From Halopolyspora algeriensis (lineage in GTDB: Bacteria > Actinomycetota > Actinomycetes > Mycobacteriales > Pseudonocardiaceae): a stretch of 64,000 bases of DNA. A model generated the notes under the pieces. It worked only from the letters and a program-made list of their open reading frames with translations. It was not told the DNA's origin and searched no databases. Positions 55,413 through 63,746 of this stretch are shown here, piece after piece. The stretch covers positions 1 to 64,000 of the forward strand of contig NZ_QPJC01000001.1 in the NCBI RefSeq assembly GCF_003337235.1, given 5' to 3'. The position numbers and the translations under genes were made by a program. Position 1 is the stretch's first letter, and the number at the start of each line of letters is the position of its first letter.

Positions 55413-55440
55413 CGGGCCCGCGGCAACGCCCGCGGGCCCG
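55413..55440 (+). terminator. Terminator after the NCS2 permease gene
   Basis: CGGGCCCGCGG-CAACGC-CCGCGGGCCCG, a perfect 11-bp stem 17 bp past the stop. Confidence 0.88.
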
Positions 55441-55534
55441 ACTCCTTTCGGGGGTCCCCCGTCGGAGCAACGCAGGGGGCGGAGCCGGACGTGATCGGGT
55501 GCAATGAGCGCACGAAGCCCCTCCAGGAGAGATC

Positions 55535-56545
55535 GTGCAGCGATTCCCGCGGTACTCACGTCGCGCCGTCATCACCACAGCGGCTCTGGCCGCACTCCCC
55601 TGTCCGCCCGTGTCGGCCCGAGCAACCGGCCCGCACCACACGGCAACGTCCGATGTGGTCCACCTCGTGATCGATCGGGACTTTCCCGATCCCGGCGTTG
55701 TCGACATCGCCGGAGTCCGCTGGGCCTATGCCACGAACAGCGGAGGCACGAACGTACAGGTCGCCACTGCCGAAGACCTCACCGGACCGTGGCGGCACCA
55801 GCCCGACGCGTTGCCCTCGAGCAACCTTCCGGAGTGGATCGGACCCGACGCACAGGGCCATCCGAATATCTGGGCTCCCGACGTCAGCAGGCGCGACGAC
55901 GGGACATTCCTGCTCTACTACACCGCTTTCCATTCCGGAAACCGGCAGCAGTGCCTCGGCGCGGCCGTCGCCGACACCCCCGGCGGTCCTTTCGCACCCA
56001 CCGGCCCGCAGCCGCTGGTCTGCGGGGCCGGGCGGGGCGATGTCATCGATCCGGCCGCCTTCGTCGACTCCGACGGCCGTCGCTACCTGCTGTACAAGGA
56101 CTCGCGCGGTGCTCGTGCGCGAGGCGGACCTTCCGCGATCCGGCTGCGTCCCGTCGCCGCCGACGGGCTCACCCAGCAGGGCTCGGAGGTCGTGCTGCTG
56201 CGATCGACGCGCCCGGAGGAGGCCGGAGTGATCGAAGCGCCCACGCTGGTGCGGCGTGAGCAGGGCTATGTCCTGTTCTATTCCGCGAACACGTTCGACA
56301 GCGGCCGGTATTTCACGAACTACGCGACCTCCCCGACACTCACCGGGCCGTATACCAAGGCTCCGGGCGCTTTCCTGAGCAAGGACACACTCGACGGCCA
56401 GGTGGCCGACCCCGGTGGTCAGGACGTGGTCGAGGACTCCGAGCACATCGTCTTCCACGGCGATCTCGCCGCTCCCGGTGGCCCGCGCGGAATGTATGTG
56501 GCCGGCCTGCGCTGGAACGGCCTGCATCCCGTGCTGGCCCGCTGA
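55535..56545 (+). CDS. Secreted glycoside hydrolase family 43-like protein
   Basis: 336 residues. The N-terminus RYSRRAVITTAALAALPCPP looks like a twin-arginine or Sec signal. The five-bladed propeller pattern of GH43 is visible: DRDFPDPGVVDIAGVRWAYATN (first Asp), NIWAPDVSRRDDGTFLLYYTA (second Asp), DVIDPAAFVDSDGRRYLLYKD and VIEAPTLVRREQGYVLFYSAN (catalytic Glu). Substrates of this family are arabinans and xylans. GTG 55535 has AGGAGA five bases upstream. It is not functionally related to purine breakdown and appears to be separate cargo within the island. Confidence 0.88.
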   Translation: MQRFPRYSRRAVITTAALAALPCPPVSARATGPHHTATSDVVHLVIDRDFPDPGVVDIAGVRWAYATNSGGTNVQVATAEDLTGPWRHQPDALPSSNLPEWIGPDAQGHPNIWAPDVSRRDDGTFLLYYTAFHSGNRQQCLGAAVADTPGGPFAPTGPQPLVCGAGRGDVIDPAAFVDSDGRRYLLYKDSRGARARGGPSAIRLRPVAADGLTQQGSEVVLLRSTRPEEAGVIEAPTLVRREQGYVLFYSANTFDSGRYFTNYATSPTLTGPYTKAPGAFLSKDTLDGQVADPGGQDVVEDSEHIVFHGDLAAPGGPRGMYVAGLRWNGLHPVLAR

Positions 56546-56727
56546 TCCGTGGCCGCGACCGCATCCGCGGCTGCTGCGGTTGCGGCCCGCGGCGGCCTCG
56601 AGCGCCGTCCGAACACCGCGTCGCCGACGTTGCCATCGAAGTCAAAAACGATGACGTAACGGTCGTCACCCCGGCACTCCCATGGTCGTTGATCGCCTGA
56701 ACCGTGCCTTAAACCATGGGAGATTCC

Positions 56728-57804
56728 ATGCGGTTGCGATCAGTGATCACCGCCTGTGCCGCCGCAGGCACGCTCGTCCTCGCGGCACCTGCCGCGGCGG
56801 CCGAACCCGGCACCGTGCAGTCCACCGACGACCCCCTCCGAAGCAAGCAGTGGGGCATCGAGCAGATCCATGCCCCCGAAGCATGGTCCGAAAGCACCGG
56901 TGCCGGGCAGGTCATCGCCGTGGTGGACACCGGTGTCGACCTGAATCACCCCGATCTGAAGTCCCAACTGGTGCCCGGGGCCACCTTCGTCGGTTGTGGA
57001 CAGAATCCCGCTCCGTGCGGAAACGGCGGCTGGAAAGGGGTGGACGGCAAGGGTCAACCCAGCGACACCCACGGGACTCACGTGTCCGGCATCGCGGCCG
57101 CGGCCACCGACAACGGGATCGGTATCGCCGGAGTGGCACCGGATGCCCGCATCATGCCGATCAAGGTGCTGGAAGGTGGTTCCGGCAGCTTCACCGATAT
57201 CGCAGCCGGTATCCGCTACGCGGCCGACCACGGCGCGGACGTGATCAACCTCAGCGTGGGAGCTCTCCCCGGTGCGCAACTGCTGACGCTGACCGGTCTG
57301 CAGAGCGCGGCCAAGGACGCGATCGCCTACGCGCGTGAGAAGGGGGTCGTGGTGGTCGCCGCGGCCGGGAACGAACTCTCACCGCTGTGCGCCACACCTT
57401 CCTGGGAGTCGGGCGCCCTGTGCGTCACGGCGACCGACCGCAACGAGTTCCACTCCCTGTACTCCAACCTCGGCATCAAGTTGGACGCCAACTCGCTGGC
57501 GGCGCCGGGTGGTTCGGCGATCCAGTCCTGTGCCGAGGACGTGTGGTCCACCGTTCCCCGAGGCACCGGTTCGACCGAATGCGGCAGCGACAACTACGAC
57601 TCCTTCGCCGGGACCTCCATGGCCGCCCCGCACGTCGCCGGGGTCGCCGCACTCCTGAGCGCCCAGGGGCGTACGGCCGCAGGCGTGGAGCAGGCTCTGC
57701 TGGAAACGGCGCGCACCCCGCTGCTCGAGCAGACCGGGTTGTTCACTCCCCTGTTCGGGCACGGCATCGTCGATGCCGAAGCCGCCGTCAACCAGCCGCT
57801 GTGA
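56728..57804 (+). CDS. Secreted S8 family serine protease (subtilase)
   Basis: 358 residues from ATG 56728, preceded by GGGAGA at six bases; an in-frame ATG four codons earlier lacks this. A Sec signal (1-24, ending AAPAAAA) and no long prodomain are seen; the catalytic triad is in VVDTGVDLNHPDL (Asp), DTHGTHVSGIAAA (His) and FAGTSMAAPHVAGVAALL (Ser). Several Cys suggest disulfides outside the cell. A role in nutrition or development cannot be separated. Confidence 0.92.
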   Translation: MRLRSVITACAAAGTLVLAAPAAAAEPGTVQSTDDPLRSKQWGIEQIHAPEAWSESTGAGQVIAVVDTGVDLNHPDLKSQLVPGATFVGCGQNPAPCGNGGWKGVDGKGQPSDTHGTHVSGIAAAATDNGIGIAGVAPDARIMPIKVLEGGSGSFTDIAAGIRYAADHGADVINLSVGALPGAQLLTLTGLQSAAKDAIAYAREKGVVVVAAAGNELSPLCATPSWESGALCVTATDRNEFHSLYSNLGIKLDANSLAAPGGSAIQSCAEDVWSTVPRGTGSTECGSDNYDSFAGTSMAAPHVAGVAALLSAQGRTAAGVEQALLETARTPLLEQTGLFTPLFGHGIVDAEAAVNQPL

Positions 57805-57831
57805 CCGCCGGGCGGCTCTGACCACCAGTCA

Positions 57832-57868
57832 GCGGGGGCGTACCGGTGCGGAATCGGTGCGCCCCCGC
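57832..57868 (+). terminator. Terminator after the subtilase gene
   Basis: GCGGGGGCG (57832-57840) pairs with CGCCCCCGC (57860-57868); ACCG and CGGT can pair inside. It starts 28 bp past the stop. Confidence 0.75.
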
Positions 57869-58014
57869 AGTGGTCACCGGGTTACCCGCTCACCGGCTCC
57901 GACAGCAGCGCCGCCCGCACCGGGAGGCGGCGCTGCGGCGGCGGGTCACCAGAGCGGTGACCGCGACGACGGCCCAGAGACCGAAACGGTCCGCTCACCG
58001 GGTACTCACCGGCC

Positions 58015-59268
58015 CTACAGCCGGCCGAGTTCGCGGACCTTCGACTCGGACAGACCCGTCATCTCGTAGACCTCCGCGGAGTCGGTGGCACCGTTGTCCA
58101 TCGCCCGGACGAACGACGCCGCCAATGCGCGCGCGGTCGCCGGCTCGTCGAGGACCGCCCCGCCGGTGGCGAAGACGTAGGCCGACAACCGCTTCGCCTC
58201 GGCCGGAGCCGATTCGCGAAACGCGGTGAACACCGCCGCGTACCGGGTGACCAGCTGCGCCGGGTGCATGTCCCAGCCCTGGAAAAAGCCGTGCTCCAGC
58301 GAGCGCCGCGCCAGGCCGTAATGCATCTTCCAGCCGTGGTGTACCTGCTCACCGACCGGGAGCACGTTCGTCGATCCGTCGGAGAGGAAAACCCCGGTAC
58401 CGGCCGCCGACACCTGCATCACGTGCCGGGCGAAGTCGCAGGCCCGATGTGCGAGATGCTGATGCACCGCGGTCAGGCCGCAGCTGGCGGTGTAGTCGTA
58501 GGTGCCGAAGTGCAGCCCGCTGACCCGGCCCCGGCCCGCGCGGAGGAAGCGCGGCAGGGCCATCCGACCCTCGGAATCCACGATGGACTGCGTGGTTTCG
58601 ACCTGGATCTCGAACGAGAGCGCCCCCTCGTCCAGATCGAGCCGCTGCTCCAGGAGCTGGAGGATCTCGACGAAGACCTCGATCTGGGACACGTCGACGA
58701 CCTTGGGGAAGGTCAGCCGCAATCCCCCTGGCAGTTCCCCACGGGCCCGGACGAGTTCGGTCAGGAATATGTCCAGGGTCCGCACGGACCTGCTCCGCAG
58801 CTGCGGGTCGTCGAAGGACTTCACCCGCAGGCCGACGTTGTCCGGTGCCGTGCCCTGCCGGAACCACTCGGCCACGACACCGGCCGTGCGCTCCGCGTCG
58901 GCGTCCTCGACCTCGTCGTCCGGACGGCCGTAACCGTCCTCGAAGTCGATCCGCAGGTCCTCGATCGGGGCATCGAGCAGCTTCGCCCGCACGCGCGGGT
59001 GCACCGCAGCCGCGTCCTGCGGGGCCAGCCCCAGGATCCCCGCGAGATCCCGGGGCTGTGCCGCGTGCTCGTCGAGTGCGGCCAGAGCCTCCCGGGACCA
59101 CCGCCGCACGGTGTCGGCGTCCACCTTGCCCGCGGGCACGTAGCAGGTGTGCACCGGCTGCCTCCGATGGGTGGCACCCGGATACCGGTCCGCCATGTGC
59201 TCGTCCACTGCGGACAATCGCGAAAGCCGCTGCTCGACCTCCGCGGTCTCCAGGGAGCTCCTGGCCAC
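58015..59268 (-). CDS. DUF6986 family protein (HpcH/HpaI-like aldolase fold)
   Basis: 417 residues from GTG 59268 (AGGAGAGG upstream). DLRIDFEDGYGRPDDEVEDADAERTAGVV and RLTFPKVVDVSQIEVFVEIL, then FEIQVETTQSIVDSEGRMALPRFLRAGRGRVSGLHFGTYDYTASCGL, are reminiscent of citrate-lyase/malate-synthase-like metal aldolases (Glu and Asp ligands in the EDGYG and QVETTQS segments). It sits next to malate synthase, as often in actinobacteria. The reaction is unknown; a glyoxylate-linked C-C lyase or condensation is a reasonable guess only. Confidence 0.82.
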   Translation of the reverse strand: MARSSLETAEVEQRLSRLSAVDEHMADRYPGATHRRQPVHTCYVPAGKVDADTVRRWSREALAALDEHAAQPRDLAGILGLAPQDAAAVHPRVRAKLLDAPIEDLRIDFEDGYGRPDDEVEDADAERTAGVVAEWFRQGTAPDNVGLRVKSFDDPQLRSRSVRTLDIFLTELVRARGELPGGLRLTFPKVVDVSQIEVFVEILQLLEQRLDLDEGALSFEIQVETTQSIVDSEGRMALPRFLRAGRGRVSGLHFGTYDYTASCGLTAVHQHLAHRACDFARHVMQVSAAGTGVFLSDGSTNVLPVGEQVHHGWKMHYGLARRSLEHGFFQGWDMHPAQLVTRYAAVFTAFRESAPAEAKRLSAYVFATGGAVLDEPATARALAASFVRAMDNGATDSAEVYEMTGLSESKVRELGRL

Positions 59269-59371
59269 GTGCACTCCTCTCCTTCGGCCACTCAGACGAG
59301 TGGGATCGACGTGTTCGGCGCTACTGCTGTGTTGCACGTCCGAATGATCACCCTGAGCAGAGGGACCACTC

Positions 59372-59471
59372 CCGCCGTTCCATTTGGATGCATTGCAAGG
59401 CAGGCGTCCGCGCCGTGTAGGTCGCTACCCAAGCGGGCGTCAACGCAGCAAGGCGCCAAATGGGGCGGCGG
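59372..59471. repeat. 100-bp inverted-repeat element beside aceB
   Basis: Sixteen-base arms (59372-59387 and 59456-59471) match except for two positions that would be G-U pairs in RNA; each arm includes CCATTTGG or its complement. The 68-bp interior is also structured by eye. It fills much of the 242-bp gap (59269-59510). No transposase or coding potential. It could be a mobile MITE-like or dispersed repeat, or a structured RNA. Confidence 0.55.
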
Positions 59472-59510
59472 TTCAGCAACCACCCGAGCAAGCCGCTGGA
59501 ATCGTCCGTC

Positions 59511-61127
59511 TCAGTCGATGTACTCATAAGCGGGCAACGTGAGGAAGTCGGCGAACTCGTCGGCCACCGCCACCCGCTCGAACAGCTCGACCGCACGGCC
59601 GAGGTTCTCGACCGGGAAGCCCTCCTCGCTGCGGAGCTGCTTTTCGGTGTCGGCCAGCACCTCGCGAACGAGTTCCTTGGTCACCTGTCGACCATCGGCC
59701 AGGACGACGTCGTTGTGCAGCCACTGCCACAGCTGCGACCGCGAGATCTCGGCGGTCGCCGCGTCCTCCATCATGTTGTGGATGCCGGCCGCGCCGTTGC
59801 CCCCCAGCCAGGACACGATGTAGCGCACACCGATGTCCACGGCGCTCCGGAGTCCCTCGATGCTCCTGGCACCGGGGGTGGCGGCGACGTCGAGCAGGTC
59901 CTCGGCGGTCACCGAAACGTCCTCGCGCTTGCGGTCGAGCTGGTTCGGCTTGTCGCCGAGCACCGCGTCGAACTCCTCCTTGCACACCGACACCGTGTCG
60001 GGGTGCGCGACCCAGGAACCGTCGAAACCGTCGGCGGCCTCGCGGTTCTTGTCGTCGTGGATCTTGGCCATCGCCTTCTCCGTGACCTCCGGGTCACGGC
60101 GGTTCGGGATGAACGCCGCCATGCCCCCGATGGCGAAGGCGCCGCGCTTGTGGCACGTGCGCACCAGCAGCTCGGTGTAGGCACGCATGAACGGCGCGGT
60201 CATCGTGACGCTGTTGCGGTCCGGGAGGATGTACCTGTCGGACTCGCGGAAGGTCTTGATCACGCTGAACAGGTAGTCCCAGCGCCCCGCGTTGAGGCCC
60301 CCGCTGTGGTCGCGCAGTTCGTAGAGGATCTCCTCCATCTCGAACGCCGCCGGAATGGTCTCGATGAGCACCGTCGCGCGCACCGAGCCGTGCGGGACGC
60401 CGAGCTCCTGCTGGGCCTGCACGAACACGTCGTTCCACAACCGTGCCTCCAGATGGCTTTCCATCTTCGGCAGGTAGAAGTACGGGCCGCTGCCCCGCTC
60501 GAGCCCCTCGTGGGCGTTGTGGAAGAAGTACAGACCGAAGTCCACCAGCGCACCGACGGCGGGCTTGCCGTCGATGAGGATGTGACGCTCGTCGAAGTGC
60601 CAGCCGCGCGGGCGCACCAGCGGCACGGCGTGCTCGATGTCGTCGCGGAGCTTGTACTGCTTGCCCTCCGGCGTGGTCAGCTCCACCTGCTTGCGGATCA
60701 CGTCGTAGAGGTTGACCTGGCCGGACACGACGTTGGACCAGTGCGGGGTGTTGGCGTCCTCCAGGTCGGCCAGCCACACCCTGGCACCGGAGTTCAGCGC
60801 GTTGACCGACATCTTGCGGTCGGTCGGCCCGGTGATCTCCACCCGGCGGTCCTGCAGCGCAGCAGGTGCTTCGGCGACCTGCCAGTCGGACTCGCGGATC
60901 TCGCGGGTGGATTCGAGGAAGTCCAGCTTGCCGTTACGGGCGGCCTCGGCACGGCGCTGCTTGCGGCGCTCCAGGAGTTCGTCGCGGCGGCTGCCGAACG
61001 AGCGCTGCAGGCGCGCGACGAAGTCGAGTGCCTCGGGGGTGAGAATCTCGTCGCCGCGCTCGACAGCGCCGCCGAGCACCTGCACACCCTGTGCGATTTC
61101 CGATCCGGACGGAGTGGATTGGGACAT
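59511..61127 (-). CDS. aceB: Malate synthase A
   Basis: 538 residues. PTDRKMSVNALNSGARVWLADLEDANTP, RPRGWHFDERHILIDGKPAVGALVDFGLYFFHNA, SVRATVLIETIPAAFEMEEILYELRDHSGGLNAGRWDYLFSVIK and FDGSWVAHPDTVSVC are malate synthase A landmarks with catalytic Arg, Glu and Asp residues. It condenses glyoxylate with acetyl-CoA to malate. ATG 61127 has GAGGTGG nine bases upstream; GTG 61139 is an alternative. Divergent from the iclR gene. Confidence 0.96.
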   Translation of the reverse strand: MSQSTPSGSEIAQGVQVLGGAVERGDEILTPEALDFVARLQRSFGSRRDELLERRKQRRAEAARNGKLDFLESTREIRESDWQVAEAPAALQDRRVEITGPTDRKMSVNALNSGARVWLADLEDANTPHWSNVVSGQVNLYDVIRKQVELTTPEGKQYKLRDDIEHAVPLVRPRGWHFDERHILIDGKPAVGALVDFGLYFFHNAHEGLERGSGPYFYLPKMESHLEARLWNDVFVQAQQELGVPHGSVRATVLIETIPAAFEMEEILYELRDHSGGLNAGRWDYLFSVIKTFRESDRYILPDRNSVTMTAPFMRAYTELLVRTCHKRGAFAIGGMAAFIPNRRDPEVTEKAMAKIHDDKNREAADGFDGSWVAHPDTVSVCKEEFDAVLGDKPNQLDRKREDVSVTAEDLLDVAATPGARSIEGLRSAVDIGVRYIVSWLGGNGAAGIHNMMEDAATAEISRSQLWQWLHNDVVLADGRQVTKELVREVLADTEKQLRSEEGFPVENLGRAVELFERVAVADEFADFLTLPAYEYID

Positions 61128-61259
61128 GGAGACGTCCACCTCTTTCTGGTGCCGGGTTCACAGACGGTGGCCAAGGCCAGCGTGCCGCGACGGTCGCGCC
61201 CGTGCACCCGTGGTAGGGGCCCAACCGGCTAGCGGTACATCCGTAATGTTTTCTGTATC

Positions 61260-61277
61260 GTGGAGGTTAGTTTCCAC
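61260..61277. promoter_or_regulatory. Candidate IclR-type operator between aceB and iclR
   Basis: GTGGA (61260-61264) and TCCAC (61273-61277) are perfect inverted arms, eight bases apart, in the 293-bp divergent gap. IclR/AllR proteins bind short palindromes of the TGGAAA/TTTCCA type. Confidence 0.5.
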
Positions 61278-61420
61278 ATGTTGCTTGAGGCAAGATGGCC
61301 TGGCCCACCCGTCCGGGTTCCGGAACGGCCGGTGGCTCTAGGGTGGGCCCACCAACCGCGGACGGTCACCGCGGGGCTGGTCAAGCAGGCCGAGCACGAG
61401 ATGGGAAGAGGATCGTCGCG

Positions 61421-62278
61421 ATGACGGCTGGACGGGACGGTGCCGGTCGGAATGGATCCGACCGCGGAGGTGCCGGGCGGAGAGGTCCCGACCGAAACGG
61501 GCCGGAACGGTCCAAGTCCGGCCAGGGAGCAGGCGTGCAGTCGGTCGAACGCACCTTCGAACTCCTGGAACTGATGGCCGACGCGGGAGGCGAGGTGACG
61601 CTGAGCGACCTCGCCGAGGCCTCCGCACTGCCCCTGCCGACGATCCACCGCATCATGCGCACCCTCGTCAGCTCCGGATACGCGCGCCAGCAGCCCTCGC
61701 GGCGCTACGCCCTCGGACCCAGCCTGATCCGACTCGGCGAGACGGCCAGCCGCGCACTCGGATCCTGGGCGCGCCCGTACCTGGCCGAGTTGACCGAAGC
61801 CACCGGCGAGACCTCCAACATGGCCGTGCTCGAGGGCACGCAGATCGTCTACGTCTCGCAGGTGCCCTCACAACACTCGATGCGGATGTTCACCGAGGTG
61901 GGCAGGCGTGTCGACGCGCACGCGACGGCGGTCGGCAAGGCCGTGATGGCCACCATGTCCGACGAAGCGGTCACACAGGTGCTGTCCCGGTCCAGCATGG
62001 AGCCGCAGACCGAGCGCACGATCACCACGGTCACCGGTATGCAGGCGGAGCTGACCGAGATCCGCCAGGCCGGTTACGCGCTCGACGACGGAGAGCAGGA
62101 AGTCGGCGTGCGCTGCTATGCCGTTGCCGTCCCCGACGCACCCGCCGGCGCCGCGATCTCCATCAGCGGGCCGGAGGGGCGCATGGCCCGCATCACCACC
62201 GACGAGGTCATCCCGCTGATGCAGCGGCTCGCCCGCGAACTCGGCACCGAACTCAGCACCGCGAACGAGCATCCCTGA
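61421..62278 (+). CDS. IclR family transcriptional regulator (AllR/IclR-like)
   Basis: 285 residues from ATG 61421. A Gly/Arg-rich leader (1-35) precedes the winged helix (SVERTFELLELMADAGGEVTLSDLAEASALPLPTIHRIMRTLVSSGYARQ) and the effector domain (SNMAVLEGTQIVYVSQVPSQHSMRMFTEVGRRVDAHATAVGKAVMA, GYALDDGEQEVGVRCYAVAVPD). Glyoxylate and allantoin-derived compounds are the usual effectors for regulators in this setting. It probably controls aceB and possibly the whole island. AAGAGGA lies about nine bases before the ATG. Confidence 0.92.
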   Translation: MTAGRDGAGRNGSDRGGAGRRGPDRNGPERSKSGQGAGVQSVERTFELLELMADAGGEVTLSDLAEASALPLPTIHRIMRTLVSSGYARQQPSRRYALGPSLIRLGETASRALGSWARPYLAELTEATGETSNMAVLEGTQIVYVSQVPSQHSMRMFTEVGRRVDAHATAVGKAVMATMSDEAVTQVLSRSSMEPQTERTITTVTGMQAELTEIRQAGYALDDGEQEVGVRCYAVAVPDAPAGAAISISGPEGRMARITTDEVIPLMQRLARELGTELSTANEHP

Positions 62279-62287
62279 AATGCCGAG

Positions 62288-63091
62288 TCAGGGCCGCGGC
62301 TCCTCGGTGACTTCCACGTCTTCCGCCTCCGTCCGCGGCACCCGCGACCGGGACCACATGCGCTCGAACTGGTGACACCAGTACTCGTACCAGTACGGAT
62401 CGCTTCCCCTGGTGAACTCGACGTGCATCCGTTTGGCCGTCGACTCGTTGTGAAACCCGTGCAGCTCGACGAGCACCACACCGTCGCTCGAGTTCGGGTT
62501 CAGCGCGAGAAGGCTGAATCCCGGGTTGTACGGCAGGAATCCGAACTCGAAGTTTCCTTCGACATCCCACTCGCTCATCCGCCGCAACTCCTCGACGACG
62601 GATCCCAGGTCGGCCCGGAGGTCGCTGCGCTGGTAATCCAGGGATTCGTCCAGTTGCCGCACCGCCAGGGACACCGCCGCCCGCTCCGCGGGGTCCAGAA
62701 CGATCACCCGGACGCGCCCCTGCCTGCGCCCCAGGACATCTCTCCGCAGTGTCTCGCTGTACTGCTCGCTCAGCACGTTGACCGCCGAGGGCGCGAACAC
62801 ACACACCTCGCGGGCCGTTTTCAGTCTTTCCGCGAGCGGGTTGTCGTCGAACACGGACCGGTCGCCGACAGAAGCACCACGGGTGGCAGCCGCCCGGTTT
62901 TCCGGGGAGGTGAGCCGCAGGACGGTGATCCCTATCCCCGCAAGAGCGGCGGCCCACCGGAGCTCGTCGCCGAGAGTGTCGACGAAGATCGTCACAGCCG
63001 CCATGGCGAAGGCAACGAACCCGGCGGCGTACGCGTCCAGGTACCGCCGCCTCCGAACGTCGTCCGCAAAACGCCGGAAAAAGCTGACCAC
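62288..63091 (-). CDS. Membrane-anchored PLD-like-fold protein of unknown function
   Basis: 267 residues from GTG 63091 (AGGAGG six bases upstream). Two membrane helices (about 20-62) precede a cytoplasmic alpha/beta domain: AREVCVFAPSAVNVLSEQYSETLRRDVLGR, RVRVIVLDP, GFLPYNPGFSLLALNPNSSDGVVLVELHGFHNE and DPYWYEYWCHQFERMW. The strand-loop pattern is that of phospholipase D-like domains, but the HKD motif is absent. Similar folds occur as sensor or effector parts in actinobacterial regulators and defence proteins. Converges on iclR with 9 bp between the stops. Confidence 0.7.
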   Translation of the reverse strand: MVSFFRRFADDVRRRRYLDAYAAGFVAFAMAAVTIFVDTLGDELRWAAALAGIGITVLRLTSPENRAAATRGASVGDRSVFDDNPLAERLKTAREVCVFAPSAVNVLSEQYSETLRRDVLGRRQGRVRVIVLDPAERAAVSLAVRQLDESLDYQRSDLRADLGSVVEELRRMSEWDVEGNFEFGFLPYNPGFSLLALNPNSSDGVVLVELHGFHNESTAKRMHVEFTRGSDPYWYEYWCHQFERMWSRSRVPRTEAEDVEVTEEPRP

Positions 63092-63269
63092 ACCGACCTC
63101 CTGGCGGTACCCGGCGGTTACCCGGAACCGGGTCGGCCACCGAGAAGCCTTCCCGGAATCCCCGCCACGTCGCGCCATGGTGCCCGAACACCGGTGCGCC
63201 ACGCGAGAATCGATCGGGTGATCCGAACGATGTTGCCGCATCCCGGTTCGGTGGCGGGCACCAAGCGCT

Positions 63270-63746
63270 TCAGAGCGCGACCCGCTCGATCCAGGACGGG
63301 CCGTGCGGCTCCAGGGTGATCTCGCGAACGTCGTCGTCGCGACGGCGCAGCCGCACCACGAGGTACTCGTCACCGAGGCGTTCGGCCACGCCCTCACCCC
63401 ACTCCACCACGACGGCGGCATCGGTGAGATCCGTGTCCAGATCCAGGTCGTCGAGCTCGTCCAACGTGGTCAAGCGGTAGGCGTCCACGTGCACCAGTGC
63501 CGCGTCACCGCCCCCGGTAGCGGGCCGGTGCACCCGCGCGAGCACGAACGTCGGGGAGGCCACACGGCCGGTCACCCCCATCCCGGCGGCGATACCACGC
63601 GCGAGCACGGTCTTGCCCGCCCCCAGCGGGCCCGCCAGCAGCACGAGATCTCCGGCACGCAACCGCTCGCCCAGCCGACGGCCGAACTCCAGCGAGTCGG
63701 TCTCCCGGGGGCACTCGTACGTCCGCATCACGGTTTCCGAGGTCAC
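63270..63746 (-). CDS. tsaE: tRNA threonylcarbamoyladenosine ATPase TsaE
   Basis: 158 residues from GTG 63746, which overlaps the hydrolase stop (GTGA). Walker A GPLGAGKT, SPTFVLARVH, VHVDAYRL and VVVEWGEGVAERL are family motifs. It drives the TsaB-TsaD cycle. The 178-bp gap upstream of the PLD-like gene (63092-63269) holds nothing recognisable. Its normal partner tsaB is 20 kb away. Confidence 0.94.
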   Translation of the reverse strand: MTSETVMRTYECPRETDSLEFGRRLGERLRAGDLVLLAGPLGAGKTVLARGIAAGMGVTGRVASPTFVLARVHRPATGGGDAALVHVDAYRLTTLDELDDLDLDTDLTDAAVVVEWGEGVAERLGDEYLVVRLRRRDDDVREITLEPHGPSWIERVAL

